A program made the translations under genes and the position numbers. From positions 65,672 to 129,671 of the forward strand of contig QANZ01049192.1 of the NCBI GenBank assembly GCA_003254925.1: a stretch of DNA of 64,000 bases, given 5' to 3'. The number at the start of each line of letters is the position of its first letter. Within the stretch, counting starts at the first letter, position 1. The notes below the pieces were generated by a model. The model did not search any database. It was not told the DNA's origin and saw only the letters and a list, made by a program, of their open reading frames with translations. Positions 9,638 through 22,282 of this stretch are shown here, in pieces. Origin of the DNA: Chamaecrista fasciculata (Eukaryota; Streptophyta; Magnoliopsida; Fabales; Fabaceae).

Positions 9638-12600
9638 TCAAACGAATTGGTCAAGATATTCCTCCACGGTGGTGTACTTAACATCTGGGTACAATTCAGA
9701 AGCTTCAACCCCAAAAGAAGGTTCGATCTCAAAGTTGACATGATGAGAACCCTTCACGAACACTGAGTGATAAACAGCCAATTTCACATTGATTGGATTA
9801 GGTGACTCTGCAAAACATATATATTTAACTTCAGTAGTGAAATTTTGCCAAAAATAAAAAAAAAAGTTATAGATTATATATGCGTAATCAATTAATTAAT
9901 TAATGATAGAGACCTTGAATATCCTTGAGAAGTTTGTCCTCTGGGACGTAAATTTTGTGGAGGGTTTTGCCAATTTTGTTCTCCCATAAGGCCACGAGGT
10001 CATTGAAGGAGTAAATATTCTTCGGAGGCTTGATGTAGAGAATCTTATTGAGTGTTCTAGAGTCATCCACAGCTCTAATAGTGTAGGTTCCGATGTCTTT
10101 TTCATTGTTGAAGACCGCTACACATATTGACAAGTGAAAAGTCATGAAAACAGACCCAAGTGTAAATTTGTTTTCAAATTAATTTTTTTAGTTCTTAATT
10201 TGGTTTTATATGTTTTTTTTTTTGAATTTTTTTAATCATATTTTTAAGTCAGGTCTCATTTTAGTCTCATATCATATATTTTTTTGTTGTAGATTTGGTT
10301 CTATATCTTTGGGTCTATTGCAGAATTGGTCCTATATCTTTAGGTCAAGTGCAAAAGTAGTCTTATATCTTTATAAAATGATTAATTAACGATTGATTAT
10401 TTTCTAAAAGATATGAGACCAAATTATGCAACCTAACCAAAATATATGAGACAAAAAATGATATCGGATTATTGAAACCTTTTGTAAAAATATGTGAACA
10501 TATGATGCAAAACCAAATTAGAACCTTAGGAAAAGATATAAAATCAAATTTATAAATCATACGATAATGTCAACACAAATGGTACAGTCCANTTGATCAA
10601 ATATTACTGATATAGATTAAATAGTTGGTATTTGTAAAAAATTAAAATTGGTGACCAACAAATATATTTACCCTATCTAGAGACTAAATTGTAATTTTTA
10701 AAATAAATGTAAGGACTAAAAAGAATGTACATATGGATACTAGTATACTACAAGATACGTGAATAATTTTAACCTTTCATCACATATAATTTTTTTTGGG
10801 TAAATTCCACTTTGGTACCCTATTCTATGGACCAATTCCACTTTGGTACCCTGTTCTTTCAAAAATGTCATTTTTGTACCCTGTTATTTCAAAATTGACA
10901 CTTTGGTACCTTGTTCTTTGGACTAAGTGACATTTTGGTACCCTGTTCTTTTACTATTTTTTACCATATTCTATCTTTTTTAGGGTATCAAAGTGTCACT
11001 TGGTTTAAAGAACAGAATACCAAAATGACATTCTTAAAAAAACAGGGTACCAAAGTGTCACTTTTGAAAGAACATGGTACCAAAGTGGAATTGGTTCATA
11101 GAACAGGATACCAAAGTGGAATTTACCTATAGATAGAATCATAGAACTACAGAAGAGAAAAGTACCTTTGGGGTTGCCATCGCCAAAAATCATGACTTTG
11201 TCTGTGGGAGGAGCTGTAGCTCGTGGCTGAGCCAAGTTGGGCAGAAAAGAGCCATGAAAGCAATTGCTGGATACGTAAGTGTAGGGTATTCCTTCGACTT
11301 CAATATCATGCCTGATTTGGGTTTTTATTGCAAATGAAGATTTTGCCGGTTCCACCGGTTCCACGTCGTTCCCGAATTCTGATGGAAAAAATCTCTGTCA
11401 CAAAAATATATATCTTACAAATTCAGGATGACTCGAATGAATCCTAAACAACATAACAAAGCCTAATCCCATATCTTATCTTATGACCCAATATAATGTT
11501 CCTCAAGCTGCCCAATGATCTACTTCCATCCATAATGTCAACCAAGTATAAGTTTAGGAAAAAATTATTTTTATTCATTAAGTTTGTGATAAAACTAAGA
11601 TTTAGTCCTTCATTTTTGAAATACGCTTTTTGATCTTTAATTTCTTTTCGAACATCAATTATTTGATTTTCATCGATGATGTTTTCAACTATTATAAAGA
11701 GTTTATTTTCAAGATAAACAAATAAAGTTTGTAAAATAAAATTAGGTCAAAGTGAAAATTTGGTCTCATATTGTTTGTTGAGTTTTCAATTTGGTCTTGT
11801 ATTTTTTTTTTGTTGCACTTTTGGTTCTATATATTTACAAAAGGTTTCAATTGGTCTTATATCATTTTTTGTCTCAATTTGGTCTCATATCTTTACAAAA
11901 GGATTGCAAAGATATGAGACCACTTCTACACCTGACGATATAAGATCAATTCTGCAATCACCCAAAGATATGAGACCAAATTTGCAACAAAAAAAATATA
12001 TGGAACTAAACTGGGAACTAACTCAAAGATATGAGACCAAAAGTGCAAAAAAAAAAAGATATGAGATCAAATTGGAAACTGAACAAAAGACATAGGACCA
12101 AATTTGTAGTTTGACCAAACAATTATAGACCAAAAACTATATTTTAATATTTAGGGATTAAATAAAAATTTTTAGACTAATTTAAAAACTAAAAAATAAG
12201 TTTGCTCTTTTATTTATCTTCTAAGATTATGCTTGTTTTGCTCGTAATTGAGTTTAAATTTTAGAAGCGCATCTTCTTATCATCATAAGGTATTTATTTA
12301 TTTATTTTACAGTCTAGACAAAATTAGATATTTGTTCTAGTCAAGAAATAAAAAATCTCTCAACTGTCTCCCATATTTAATAAGACTTGAATTGAAAATT
12401 TTGTTTATGGGTATTAGAATATACCTACAGGCCAGTTAAACCAGTTAATTTTGAAAGCATGTTTTTGATGTGATGTATTGCATTTCATATTTTATCTGAG
12501 TGCTCTTTAATCTTTATGCACTAAATAAATAAATGAAAAGATTAAAAATCAGCTATATATACCTTGATGTTACCAGATTCTTTAATGGCAGTAATAATCT

Positions 12601-14113
12601 TAAACTGATCGGCTAATTGCATATGACCCACAGTGGATATCACCACGTCTACTTGCTTGATTGCCTTCACCAAGCTCTCATGGTTATACAGATCCCCCTG
12701 CATATTTATAAAAGATGAAACTGTAAATTTAGTTCCATATCTTTTGTTTATTTTCCAATTTGATCTCGTATTTTGTTGTTGTTGTGTTTTTAGTATCATA
12801 TCTTTGGGTCAGATTCTAATTTGGTCCTATATATTTTTTGTTGTTGTAGATTTGATCTCATTCTTTAGGTCAAATCCCAATTTGATACTATATCTTTGGG
12901 TCATGTGCAGAATTGGTCCCATATTTTTACAAAATGTTCCACTATTAATTCCACCAGACCCAAATGTATGAGACCAATTCTGCAAATTGACCAAAAGGTA
13001 TGAGAACAAAAATTATATGAGACCAAATTGAGATCTTTTGCAAAGATATGAGACCAAAAGTGCAACAAAAAAAGATACAGGACCAAATTGAGAATTGAGC
13101 AAAAGATACAGGACCAAATTTGTACTTTGGCCTTTATAAAATAATCAAGGCAAAAGACCCTTTCGTGCCCCTAACGTTTGGGGTCGGTTTCAGTTATGCC
13201 TCTAACGTTTGTTTTGAGTCAATTATGCCCCCAATGTGAAAGGTTGGTGTCAATTATACCCTAACCTCAATTTTTTTTTCCAAAGTCCTATTTTGGTCCC
13301 TCAAGTTTGCTCAAAGTTCTGTTTTGGTCCATCAAGTCTCCGTCAAACTTTTCGGCGAGATACAAGGCGACCCCGACGACTACAAAAACTCCTAATCCAA
13401 GGTTTTTTGACCTCTTGAGTTCAATGGCGGCCTTCATTTTTCAAACAAATGACCGGAAATATGATTTTCGGCGATTGTGTAATTTTTTCGATGACTATGT
13501 AATTTTTCGGCGGCTTGCTAGTCATTTTTTTCACAAAATGGAGGTCTTCATTGAACTCAGGAGGTAAAAAAAACCTTGGATAAGTAATTTTCGTAGTTTT
13601 CAGGGCTGCTGTATATCTCGCCAGAAAGTTTTCCCGAGACTTGAGGGACCAAAACGAAACTTTGAGCAATTTTGAGGGACCAAAATAGAACTTTGACCCA
13701 AAAAAATTGAAGTTAGGATATAATTGACACCAACGTTTTACATTGGAGGCATAACTGACACAAAACAAATGTTAAGAACATAACTGAAACTGACCCCAAA
13801 CATTAGGGCACCGTAGGTCTTTTGCCAAAAATCAAAGCTTCTACAAATTGAGCAAGGTCATGCATGAATGGAAAGTGAAAAATGATTCTACCAAAAAAAA
13901 AAAAGTGAAAAATGCTTGATTTATACTCACATGGACCAAATTGACGCCTAAGTTTATGAAATTGTGGATGAGTTTTCCTTTGATGGGATCGGACACTGTG
14001 CTTTCTCTCACCAGAGCGAAAGTGGGATGCCCGGCCTTCACGCTTGCTTCCACGACGTATTTTCCGATGTAGCCAGTGCCTCCGATGATCAGAATCTTGC
14101 TCTTCTCCGCCAT
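9638..14113 (-). CDS. Isoflavone reductase-like / PCBER gene, copy C
   Basis: Five exons on the minus strand: 13931-14113, 12563-12697, 11166-11394, 9914-10117, 9638-9807, all with GT donors and AG acceptors, giving an unbroken 306-residue protein. GGTGYIG (residues 11-17) forms the NADPH loop. The catalytic lysine is kept (in FAIKTQIR, residue 130). Relative to the other copies, exon 3 lacks three codons just before VEPAK, and exon 5 has one extra codon (GSHHVNFE). It is the most diverged member of the array (RHDIEVEGIP, NCFHGSFLP), so its substrate preference may differ. Introns 1-3 are swollen by TIR elements. Start chosen at MAEKSK, the conserved family N-terminus. Confidence 0.88.
10160..10556. 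mobile_element. Degenerate TIR element in intron 3 of copy C
   Basis: Repeated 'TTGGTTCTATATCTTT'-type words on the left and their complements on the right form long imperfect arms. Ends are not sharp and no target-site duplication was identified. Contains an adjacent N at 10591. Confidence 0.45.
10798..11125. mobile_element. GGTACC-box TIR element in intron 3 of copy C
   Basis: Starts GGGTAAATTCCACTTTGG and ends with the complement. GGTACC or GGTATC boxes recur about every 30 bp on both arms, so nearly the whole element is an inverted repeat. Clear 9-bp duplication not found. Confidence 0.7.
11744..12113. mobile_element. Degenerate TIR element in intron 2 of copy C
   Basis: Left arm GGTCAAAGTGAAAATTTGG, right arm complement ending GTTTGACC, with GGTCTCATAT-type boxes between. 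The 9-bp flanks agree at about 7 positions. Confidence 0.55.
12714..13132. mobile_element. MULE-like TIR element in intron 1 of copy C, 419 bp
   Basis: Perfect 9-bp duplication TTTATAAAA at 12705-12713 and 13133-13141. Arms carry TTTGGTCC-type boxes and end in TACTTTGGCC on the right. The left terminus is diverged (GATGAAACTG). Confidence 0.75.
13149..13826. mobile_element. MULE-like TIR element of the GCCCC-box type in intron 1 of copy C, 678 bp
   Basis: Ends GGCAAAAGACCCTTTCGTG and the complement ending TCTTTTGCC. GCCCC/GCCTC boxes at 13167, 13198 and 13227 (steps 31, 29). Flanks AATAATCAA and AAAAATCAA are a 9-bp duplication with one mismatch. It abuts the element ending at 13132, so one inserted beside the other's duplication. 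A truncated relative lies at 19294-19415. Confidence 0.8.
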
Positions 14114-14312
14114 TGATTCCGACGACTCCGAAACTTAATTGCTTGGGGTTGATGATGGTGGACCACGCAAAACATACAAAAGCACTTATAGGAATTAATC
14201 ACGCTTTCCACAATTCCACTCCGTGTGTACGTTATGGGCTTGGCCGTATATATCCACATTCAACGGTTGTTATAAGTTATAACAAATTAACAACTTGTTT
14301 TGATTAATTTTC
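14114..14312 (-). promoter_or_regulatory. Promoter region of copy C
   Basis: Contains ATTAATCACGCTTTCC, GTTATGGGCTTGG and a TATATATCC core near 14240-14250, matching the other two copies. A TIR element at 14313 bounds it upstream. Confidence 0.5.
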
Positions 14313-14778
14313 GGCCAAAATCTTATTTTGGTTCCTCATGTTTGCTCAAAGTTTTATTTTGGTCCCTCAACTTTTTTCGTTCTGTTTTGGTCTCTCAAGT
14401 TTTTTCCGTTCTGATTTGGTCCCTCAAGTCTTTAAAAAGTTCTGTTGTTAGTCCCTAACTCTTTTCCATTCACTTTTTTTGTTAAAAAAATGGAAAAAAA
14501 CTAACTTTCATCTCCCAACAATTTTGCTCTTTTACAAAAGGGAAAGACCTTAATGCAAAAGAGCAAAATTGTTGAGAGATGAAAGTTTGTTTTTTTTTTC
14601 CTTTTTTAATTGAAAAAGTTGATGGAAAAAAGTGAGGGACTAACGATGGAACTTTTTGAAAACTTAAGGGACCAAAACGGAACGAAAAAAATTTGAGAGA
14701 CCAAAACGAAACAAGAAAAACTTGATGGGCCAAGACATAATTTTGAGAAACATGAGGGACCAAACTAGGACTTTGTCC
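14313..14778. mobile_element. TIR element upstream of copy C
   Basis: Left end GGCCAAAATCTTATTTTGG, right end complement finishing in CTTTGTCC. GGTTCC/GGTCCC/GGTCTC boxes at 14330, 14361, 14389 and 14418 (steps 31, 28, 29). The centre is a palindrome around AACTTTCATCTCCCAACA. Flanking duplication unclear. Confidence 0.65.
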
Positions 14779-14936
14779 TTTATTGTCAATCTCATCAACT
14801 TTTCAACTAATACTTTAAGTCTTTAACAAAGTAATTAACATGCTTGGTTTATTATGCAGAGTTTCTTTCGCTCTATAATTTTCATTTCATTTTTTATTTT
14901 TTTTTATACTAAGACCATGTTTGAAATCAAACATTA

Positions 14937-15363
14937 GGGTAAATTATATTTTGGTACTCTGTAGTTTGATCATATTTCATTTTGGTACCCTGTAGTTTAA
15001 AAAGTGACATTATGGTACCCTGTGGTATTCTCCTTTAAAACTTTGGTACCCTTTGGAGCTATTTTGTAATTTTAACCATAACAAATTTTGCAAAAATTAC
15101 ATATTGACCCCCAATATTTTCAGAAAATTACAAATAAGTCCCTAGATACGTATTATCTAGGGACTAAAATGAAAAATATAAAAAAATTTGGGGGTCAAAA
15201 TTTAATTTTTGTAAATTTGTTATAGTTAAAATTACAAAATAGCTCCAAAGGATACCAAAGTGTTAACTGAGAATACCACAGGATACCAAAATGTCACTTT
15301 TTAATCACATGGTACCTAAGTAAAATATGACCAAACCACAGGATACCAAAGTGTAATTTACCC
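14937..15363. mobile_element. MULE-like GGTACC-box element, 427 bp
   Basis: Perfect 9-bp duplication CAAACATTA at 14928-14936 and 15364-15372. Ends GGGTAAATTATATTTTGG and complement. GGTACY boxes spaced about 30 bp. No coding capacity. Confidence 0.85.
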
Positions 15364-15372
15364 CAAACATTA

Positions 15373-16260
15373 TATATCAATGCAAAAATTCAAGTGATAA
15401 ACAATTTGATATTATTTAAATAAAATTTTGTAAATATAATTATACCATGAGAGGTTATTGTACTATATGCACAATCCAAAGCAAATTCATATTGTTAATT
15501 AGAACAGAGTTTCAGAGATTGAGTGAACAACGGAAAATATCAAACATTATATTTATAAATAATGAAATATATCATAAAAAATAAGCATATAAAAAAATAA
15601 AATAATTTTATAAATATAATGAAACAAATAATTAGTTGTTTTATATTTAATCACCTTTTTTTTTTTGGGTAATTGTAGCTTTTGGAGAATCCAGTGCATT
15701 AAAATATTCCTCATATATAATAAAAAAAACACCTTTTTTTGTTTTTTTTTTTTACCAAAGGAGAATGTGGTTCTCACAAATAAAGAAGTAGAGAATATCT
15801 TCAATAGGAACATTTGCCATAAAAAGTTATACTCCAAACTCCTAAAGGAAGAGGCCGAGAAAGAGGGACATGTAAAAAAGTTGTATGATTGTGACAAGCA
15901 CCAAGAGCAATTCTAAACAATTCTTATCCGGTAAAAAAAAAAACCATATCTTTAATTGAATAATACAAAAACTAAATAATCTAATTATTAAATAATAGTA
16001 AATTTATTAATTTTTGTTTGGCCACTAGTAGATTTATCAATTTAAATTTTAAAAGATAACGTTAAGAGGAGATTATTTTAAAATTACTGTTTATGTATGT
16101 ACAACACTTTGTCATGAAATACTTAGCAGGAGGTAGGGAGACATCCAGAACTTAAATGGTTTATCTTTAAAGTTTAAAGCATATTTTTGCAATAAAAAAT
16201 GTTATTTATTTGCCAATTAATTATTACTCATCATGTCAATTAATTAAACGTCAAGAATTT
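15373..16260. other. Intergenic, distal upstream flank of copy C
   Basis: AT-rich. The segment 15660-15960 matches upstream flanks at 8220-8560 and 23490-23900. No gene seen. Confidence 0.5.
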
Positions 16261-16637
16261 TCATTAGGCAGAAATGCAATCCACACAATAAATACAGGAA
16301 GAGAAAACACAGAAACAAACACATAAGAATTTAACATGGTTCGATGTCTCAAGACCTACTTCATGGTCCTAGTGGGACAAACTTCACTTTTGTAATGTTT
16401 AGACGAACAAAATTACAAATCCTCCTCGATACAATTTTTTATTAAGGAAAATTGTAAATTCTCTCTAACAAATGACACATAACTACGCAAACTCCATTAC
16501 ATCCATTAGGATATTTGTGTAAGTTGTGGTACGGTGAAAAACCCCCTCCTTATTTATAAGCCTCATCATCCTCTCCTTTTTTCTAATTTGTCCAATATAA
16601 GACTTTTGGAGGAACACTCCCAAACAAAACATTTTTA
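16260..16637. mobile_element. About 375-bp insertion, possible solo LTR, 3' of copy D
   Basis: Aligning the three 3' flanks, copies A and C run straight through where copy D carries extra DNA. It includes AACATGGTTCGATGTCTC, resembling the 'taacgtggttcg' phrase common in plant LTRs, and a TATTTATAAG box. TG/CA termini and target duplication were not resolved. Confidence 0.4.
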
Positions 16638-17078
16638 GAGATGATAGTAAAAGTCCTTCTTCTAAACATTTCTATTTTATTTCTGGTTCTTAAATTGCCT
16701 TTCTCATGCTTATTGTTTGGGACTCGAGCCATATAAACAAGAAGCTTAATTAGATCAAACTCTTCTGAAAGCATAAGATTAAAGTTACAATTAACATGAT
16801 TGAGCGACCATAATTTGAACCCCATTTATTCATCCTCAAGATACAAAATACATGTTCCTCTCTGTTCGTATGCTTTATATATGATAACAACTCGAAATAT
16901 TGATAGGACCAACTATATATGATAGTTGGAGATAATTAAGAAACACTGCGTACATTCGCAAGTGTATATAAGAAAAACAAACGACAACATCAAACAAGCT
17001 CGATCAGATTAGTATTATTTCAATTATATTCATTGTTTCGTTTTTTTTATCCGATCTGTTTAATTCGTGATTGATTTG

Positions 17079-20000
17079 TCAAACGAACTGGTCAAGATAT
17101 TCCTCCACAGTGGTGTACTTGACATCTGGGTACAATTCATAAGCTTCAACCCCAAAAGAAGGTTCAATCTCAAAGTTGGTGTGATCACCCTTCACCAACA
17201 CTGAGTGATTAATCGCCAAAACCACATTGATTGGAATAGGTGACTCTGCCAAACATGTATATAAATGTAAGTGAAATTTTGCCCAAACCAAAAAAGTTAG
17301 ACTATGCAGATATAATTTTTAATTAATTAATGATAGAGACCTTGAATGTCCTTGAGAAGTTTCTCCTCTGGAACGTAAATTTTCTCGAGAGTCTTGCCAA
17401 TTTTGTTCTCCCATAAAGCCACGAGGTCATTGAAGGAGTAAATGTTGTTGGGAGGTTTGATGTAGAGAATCTTGTTTAGTGTCCTAGGGTCATCCACAGC
17501 TCTAATGGTGTAGGTTCCGATGTCGTCTTCCTTGTTGAACACGGCTACAGTACATATATACAAGTGAAAAGTGAACATATATTGAGAGAAAATGTCAGGG
17601 GTATTGGTCTCATTAATATTTTTTCTCTTAAAATGTTATTTTCTCTATGAGCATTTCACCTATATAGTACAGTACACTTAGGGGATCCAAATTTGAAAAC
17701 GGTAATGTCTACACAATAACTTGAAGGGAGGAAGTTTTAGGTTAAATGACATATTATTATCCAATGAATCATAATTTGATCATTACATAATAAAATTATT
17801 TATATAAATTAAAAAAATTACATATAAATCGTTGCTAACTCATTTGACAAAAAAAAAAAATAGTAAAACTCACTTTTTTTAATGATATATAATATATTTG
17901 AATTGAATACTTATTTATCCAAAAAAACATTATTTAAATGATGAGTCACTAGTAAAATCTTCACGTAAATATTAATTTTAAATTTTAAATGATAAAATAA
18001 ATTATAAAATTATTTTAAATAATGATTTATTTTAGGTCAAAGGGTCATTTTGGTCCTAAATGTATACCCTAATGTTCATTTTGGTCCATTATGTTTCAAA
18101 ATGTTCAAATTAGTCCTAAATGTTAGCAAAATGATTCATTTTGGTCCTAAATGTTGGTAAAATGTTTCATTTTGGTCCCAAACTATTGAATTTGATCATA
18201 TTTATCTCGTCTCTCATTTTAAGTTCAAATGACTTATTAAGAGGAATTCTTAGCTCTGAATTCGTTGCATTCGAATTTGAAACGAGAGAGATATGATCAA
18301 CTTCGCTTGTTTGATTATGAAACGAGAAGTCTACTTTTAAGACTGATTTGACCTCGTTTGTTGACGGCTCCAACTGGATAGATAAAGTACTCTTCGAGAA
18401 CAATACGAAGTTCTGAACTCACCACGTTTGAACTTGAAACAAGCCATATTCAATTGTTGGGACCAAAATGAAATATTTTGCAAACATTTAGGACCAATTT
18501 GAACATTTTGAAACATAATGGACCAAAATGAACATTAGGGCATACATTTAGGACCAAAATGAACCTTTAAACTTTATTTTAAGAAAAGATTAATTTTTTT
18601 AATCCTTGAATTTGTTACGAAACTACAATTTAATCCTTGAATATGTGAATAGTGATTTTTTAAAATATAGTTTTTCGTTCCCAAACTTTCTTTTACAAAT
18701 GTCAACAATTTTAATTCCTAAAAGGTTAAAGTGCACTTTTTGTCCCATAACTTTTATTTCGGTCTCAATTTGGTCCCATAAATTTCTTATTACACTTTTG
18801 GTCCCATATCTTTTGTTTAGGTTGCATATTTGGTCCCGTGTCATACTTTTGGTCTCATATCTTTTGGTAAGGTTGAAGAATTGGTCCCATATCTTTTGAT
18901 CAACTTGCAGAATTGCTCCTATATCTTAAGGTTAGATGCATAATTAGTCTCATAGTTTTGGGTCAGGTGGGACTGACGGTGAAACTTTTTGCAAAGATAT
19001 GGGACCAATTCTGCAACCTGACCAAAAGATATGAGACCAAAAGTGATACGGGACCAAATCTGCAACTTTCTGCAAAGTTATGGGACCAAAATTGCAAAAA
19101 AGAAAGTTATGGGACCAAATTGAGATCTGAGGGAAAGTTATGGGACCAAAAATGTACTTTAGCCTTCCTAAAAAAATCGATGACCAAAAAAATATATTTA
19201 CTATATCCATGGACTAAAATGTAGTTTTAAAATAAATTTAAAGACTACAATGAATATATGAATACCATAATATATGTGAACAATTTTAACTTTGGCAAAA
19301 GACCCTTTCGTGCCCCTAACGTTTGGGGTTAGTTTCAATTATGCCCCTAACATTTGTTTTGCGTTAGTTATACCCCCAATGTGAAACATTAGTGTCAATT
19401 ATTATACCCTAACTTTTAATCACATATATAGATATAGAATGATAGAAGAGAAAAGTACCTTTGGGATTGCCATCGCCTAAAATAATGACTTTGTCTTTGG
19501 GAGGAGATGTAGCTCCGGGCTGAAGCAAGTTGGGCAGAAAATAGCCAGCAAAGTAATTGGCAGATACGTAAGTGTAAGGTATTCCTTCAGCTTCAATTGC
19601 ACGACGAATTTGGGCTTTAATCGCAAACGCAGATTTTGCTGGCTCTACTGCATGCACTCGATCCACGTCGTTCCCAAATTCTGACGGAAAAAATCTCTGT
19701 AACACAAAAGTATATATATATCTTCACAATTCATCATATTCAAAATGACTTGGACTCTAAACAACAAGTGTCTTTTTTATTTTGGAAAATCTTGTTTTTA
19801 ATTTTTAAATTTATCCTAAAATTACCATTCAGCCCTTAATCTTAGAAAAATATGCTTTTTTTTTACTTCTAATTCTTTTAGAAGCATCAACTATTTTAAA
19901 CTTCATTAGTAATGTTTAAAATAGTAAAAAGTGTTTTTCATGATAAACGGGTGGAACCTGAATTGTTAGTTACTTAGTTAGAGGGCCGAAATATTTTTTT

Positions 20001-20612
20001 TTGGCTAAAATCTTATCTTAGTCTCTAATATTTATCTAAAATTCTATTTTGGTTTCTAATATTCAGGTTTGAAACGAGAGAAATATGACCGTATTCAATA
20101 GTTAAAGACCAATTATAAAACTTTTAAAAAACATTAAGGATCAATAAATAAATAAAGGAAAAGGTTAAAAAAGCACTTATATATACCTTAATGTTACCGG
20201 ATTCTTTAATGGCAGCAATAATCTTAACCTGATCGGCTAATTGCATATGACCCACAGTGGATATCACCACGTCTACTTCCTTGATTGCCTTCACCAAGCT
20301 CTCATGCTCATAAAGATCCCCCTTCACATTTATAATTAAAAATACTCAGCTTTTACAAATTGAACAATATATAATATCGATCATACATATGAATGTAATG
20401 TGAAAAATGCTTGATTATATTATACTCACATGTATCAAATTGACGCCTAAGTTTTTGAAATTATCGATGAGTTTTTCTTTGATGGGATCGGACACTGTGC
20501 TTTCTCTGACTAGAGCAAAAGTAGGATGCCCAGCCTTCGCGCTTGCTTCCACTACGTGTTTTCCGATGTAGCCGGTGCCTCCGATGATCAGAATCTTGCT
20601 CTTTTCCGCCAT
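17079..20612 (-). CDS. Isoflavone reductase-like / PCBER gene, copy D (complete)
   Basis: Cytosolic NADPH-dependent reductase of the PCBER/isoflavone reductase-like family. Five exons on the minus strand: 20430-20612 (183 bp), 20187-20321 (135), 19459-19696 (238), 17341-17544 (204), 17079-17245 (167). All junctions are GT-AG and phases agree, giving 308 residues, the standard family length. GGTGYIG (11-17) is the NADPH loop, RFFPSEFGNDVDRVHAVEP (from 107) is the family signature, and Lys133 in FAIKAQIR is the expected catalytic base. The C-terminus YTTVEEYLDQFV is typical. This is the best-preserved copy and was the donor of the block copied into copy A. Its 1.9-kb third intron holds three TIR elements. 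Exact substrate cannot be read from sequence. Confidence 0.93.
18035..18572. mobile_element. MULE-like TIR element in intron 3 of copy D, 538 bp
   Basis: 9-bp duplication TTTATTTTA at 18026-18034 and 18573-18581. GGTCC/AGTCC boxes at 18052, 18083, 18112 and 18143 (steps 31, 29, 31). The centre holds GAAACGAGAGAGATATGATC-type words also seen at 37380-37570, linking the two elements. Confidence 0.82.
18724..19164. mobile_element. MULE-like GGTCCC-box element in intron 3 of copy D, 441 bp
   Basis: Perfect 9-bp duplication TTCCTAAAA at 18715-18723 and 19165-19173. Ends GGTTAAAGTGCACTTTTT and the complement finishing TACTTTAGCC. Same family as the elements at 4667, 44309 and 61237. Confidence 0.85.
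19294..19415. mobile_element. Truncated end of a GCCCC-box element
   Basis: Begins GGCAAAAGACCCTTTCGTGC like the element at 13149 and keeps three boxes, then breaks off; no right arm follows. Confidence 0.7.
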
Positions 20613-20870
20613 TGATTCCGATAACTTGGAAACTTAATTGCTTGAGGTTGATGATGATGGTGATGAACCACACAAAAAGAAACAAAGGCACTGAGTGATG
20701 ATACCAATTAATCACGCTTTCCACTCCTTGCGTTATGGGCTCGGTCCTATATATCCTCAATTAGTGGTTGTTATAAGTTATAGCAAAATTTGGCCAAAAA
20801 TAAAAAAAAGTTATAATAAAATTAACAACCCGTTTCTAAGTTGTTTCAATTTATTAGCCACAGCTCACTG
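20613..20870 (-). promoter_or_regulatory. Promoter region of copy D
   Basis: Contains ATTAATCACGCTTTCC, GTTATGGGCTCGG and a TATATATCC core near 20748-20757. Almost identical to the segment upstream of the 7173 start in copy A. Confidence 0.55.
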
Positions 20871-21282
20871 TGTAAATTTGATCTCATATTTTTTCTTAGT
20901 TTTTAATTTGGTCCTATATCTTTTTTTTGCTGTATTTTTTGTCTCATATTTTTTAGTCAGGCCCCAATTTTTGATCCCATATCATTTTTTTCTGCAGATG
21001 AGGTGTCATATCTTCGGGTCTATTGCAGAATTGATTTTATATTTTTAGATTAGGTGCAAAAGTGGTCATATATTTTTGTAAAATGATCACTTAATGATTG
21101 ATCCTTTTGTAAATATATGGGACCAATTTTACAACTTAACTAAAAGATACGAGACCAAAAATAATATAAGACTAAATTGGAACCTTTTGCAAAGATATAG
21201 GATCAAAAGTGCAACAAAAAAAAGTTACAGAACCAAATTGGGAACTTAGAAAAAAAATATGGGACCAAACTTCCACTTTGAC
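20870..21282. mobile_element. Degenerate TIR element upstream of copy D
   Basis: Left arm with AAATTTGATCTCATATTTT and TTTGGTCC boxes, right arm the complement ending CACTTTGACC. Its left end was carried into copy A at 7437-7484. Confidence 0.55.
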
Positions 21283-21931
21283 CTAATTTTTTTTACATCT
21301 CAACTTTTCAACTGCATTAACAAAATAGCATGCATAGTTAATTACTTACTTTTAAAGTTAGCAAGTTTCATTGGCTCTATAGATTTCGTTTTCTTTTCAT
21401 AATATTTTTAAATTATTTATCTTTTAGTGTTTTAAAGAAAAATTAACATTACGCCATGTTTGAAATGAGACATTATATTTCGACACATAATTGATGCAAG
21501 TGATGAGCGAATATTGAAGCAATGTATTGAATTTAAAATTTTGTGAACATAATTACTTCATTGAATGAATATTGTATGAGTCAAGTATAAATTACTTAAA
21601 AATAAAGCTTCTAATGAAGCGTGGATTGACACAAGTGATTAAGAATCCAGACGAAAAATCTTTGTCTCATCATGAACAATAGTTTAAATCTTTCTGAAGC
21701 TACTTAATTTCACTTGTCTCTGATACAATGCCTTCCTTTACTGTCAATTTTGAAATAACAAAAAGTCATCTAAGACTGAGAGGTTCGGATAAAAAAAGAA
21801 ACACAAACATTATATTTATGGGTAATGAAATATATTTAACTTTTTTTTGTTTGTTGTTTAAGATATATACATATAACAAAAAATAAAATATTTTTACAAA
21901 AAGTTAATGGTACAAATTATAAATTATTTTA

Positions 21932-22211
21932 GGCCAAAGTAATATTTGGGTCCCCCAGTTATGTTCAGTGTTCTAAATTGGTCCCCCAGTTATTTTTCGT
22001 TCCATATTGGTTCTCCAGTTATGCAAAACTTAGCAAAATTGGTCCCTCTAAACAGTTTTCATCCATATTTCCGTTAAAAAAAAAGACAAAATTGATTTTT
22101 AACTCCTAAAAGTTTAAATTTTTTGCATCAAGGACCTTTTTCTCTATAATAGGACCAAAATGTAAGAAATAAGAAATAACTTGGGGGTTTTAGTTTATTT
22201 CACACAAAAAT

Positions 22212-22282
<71 letters not shown>

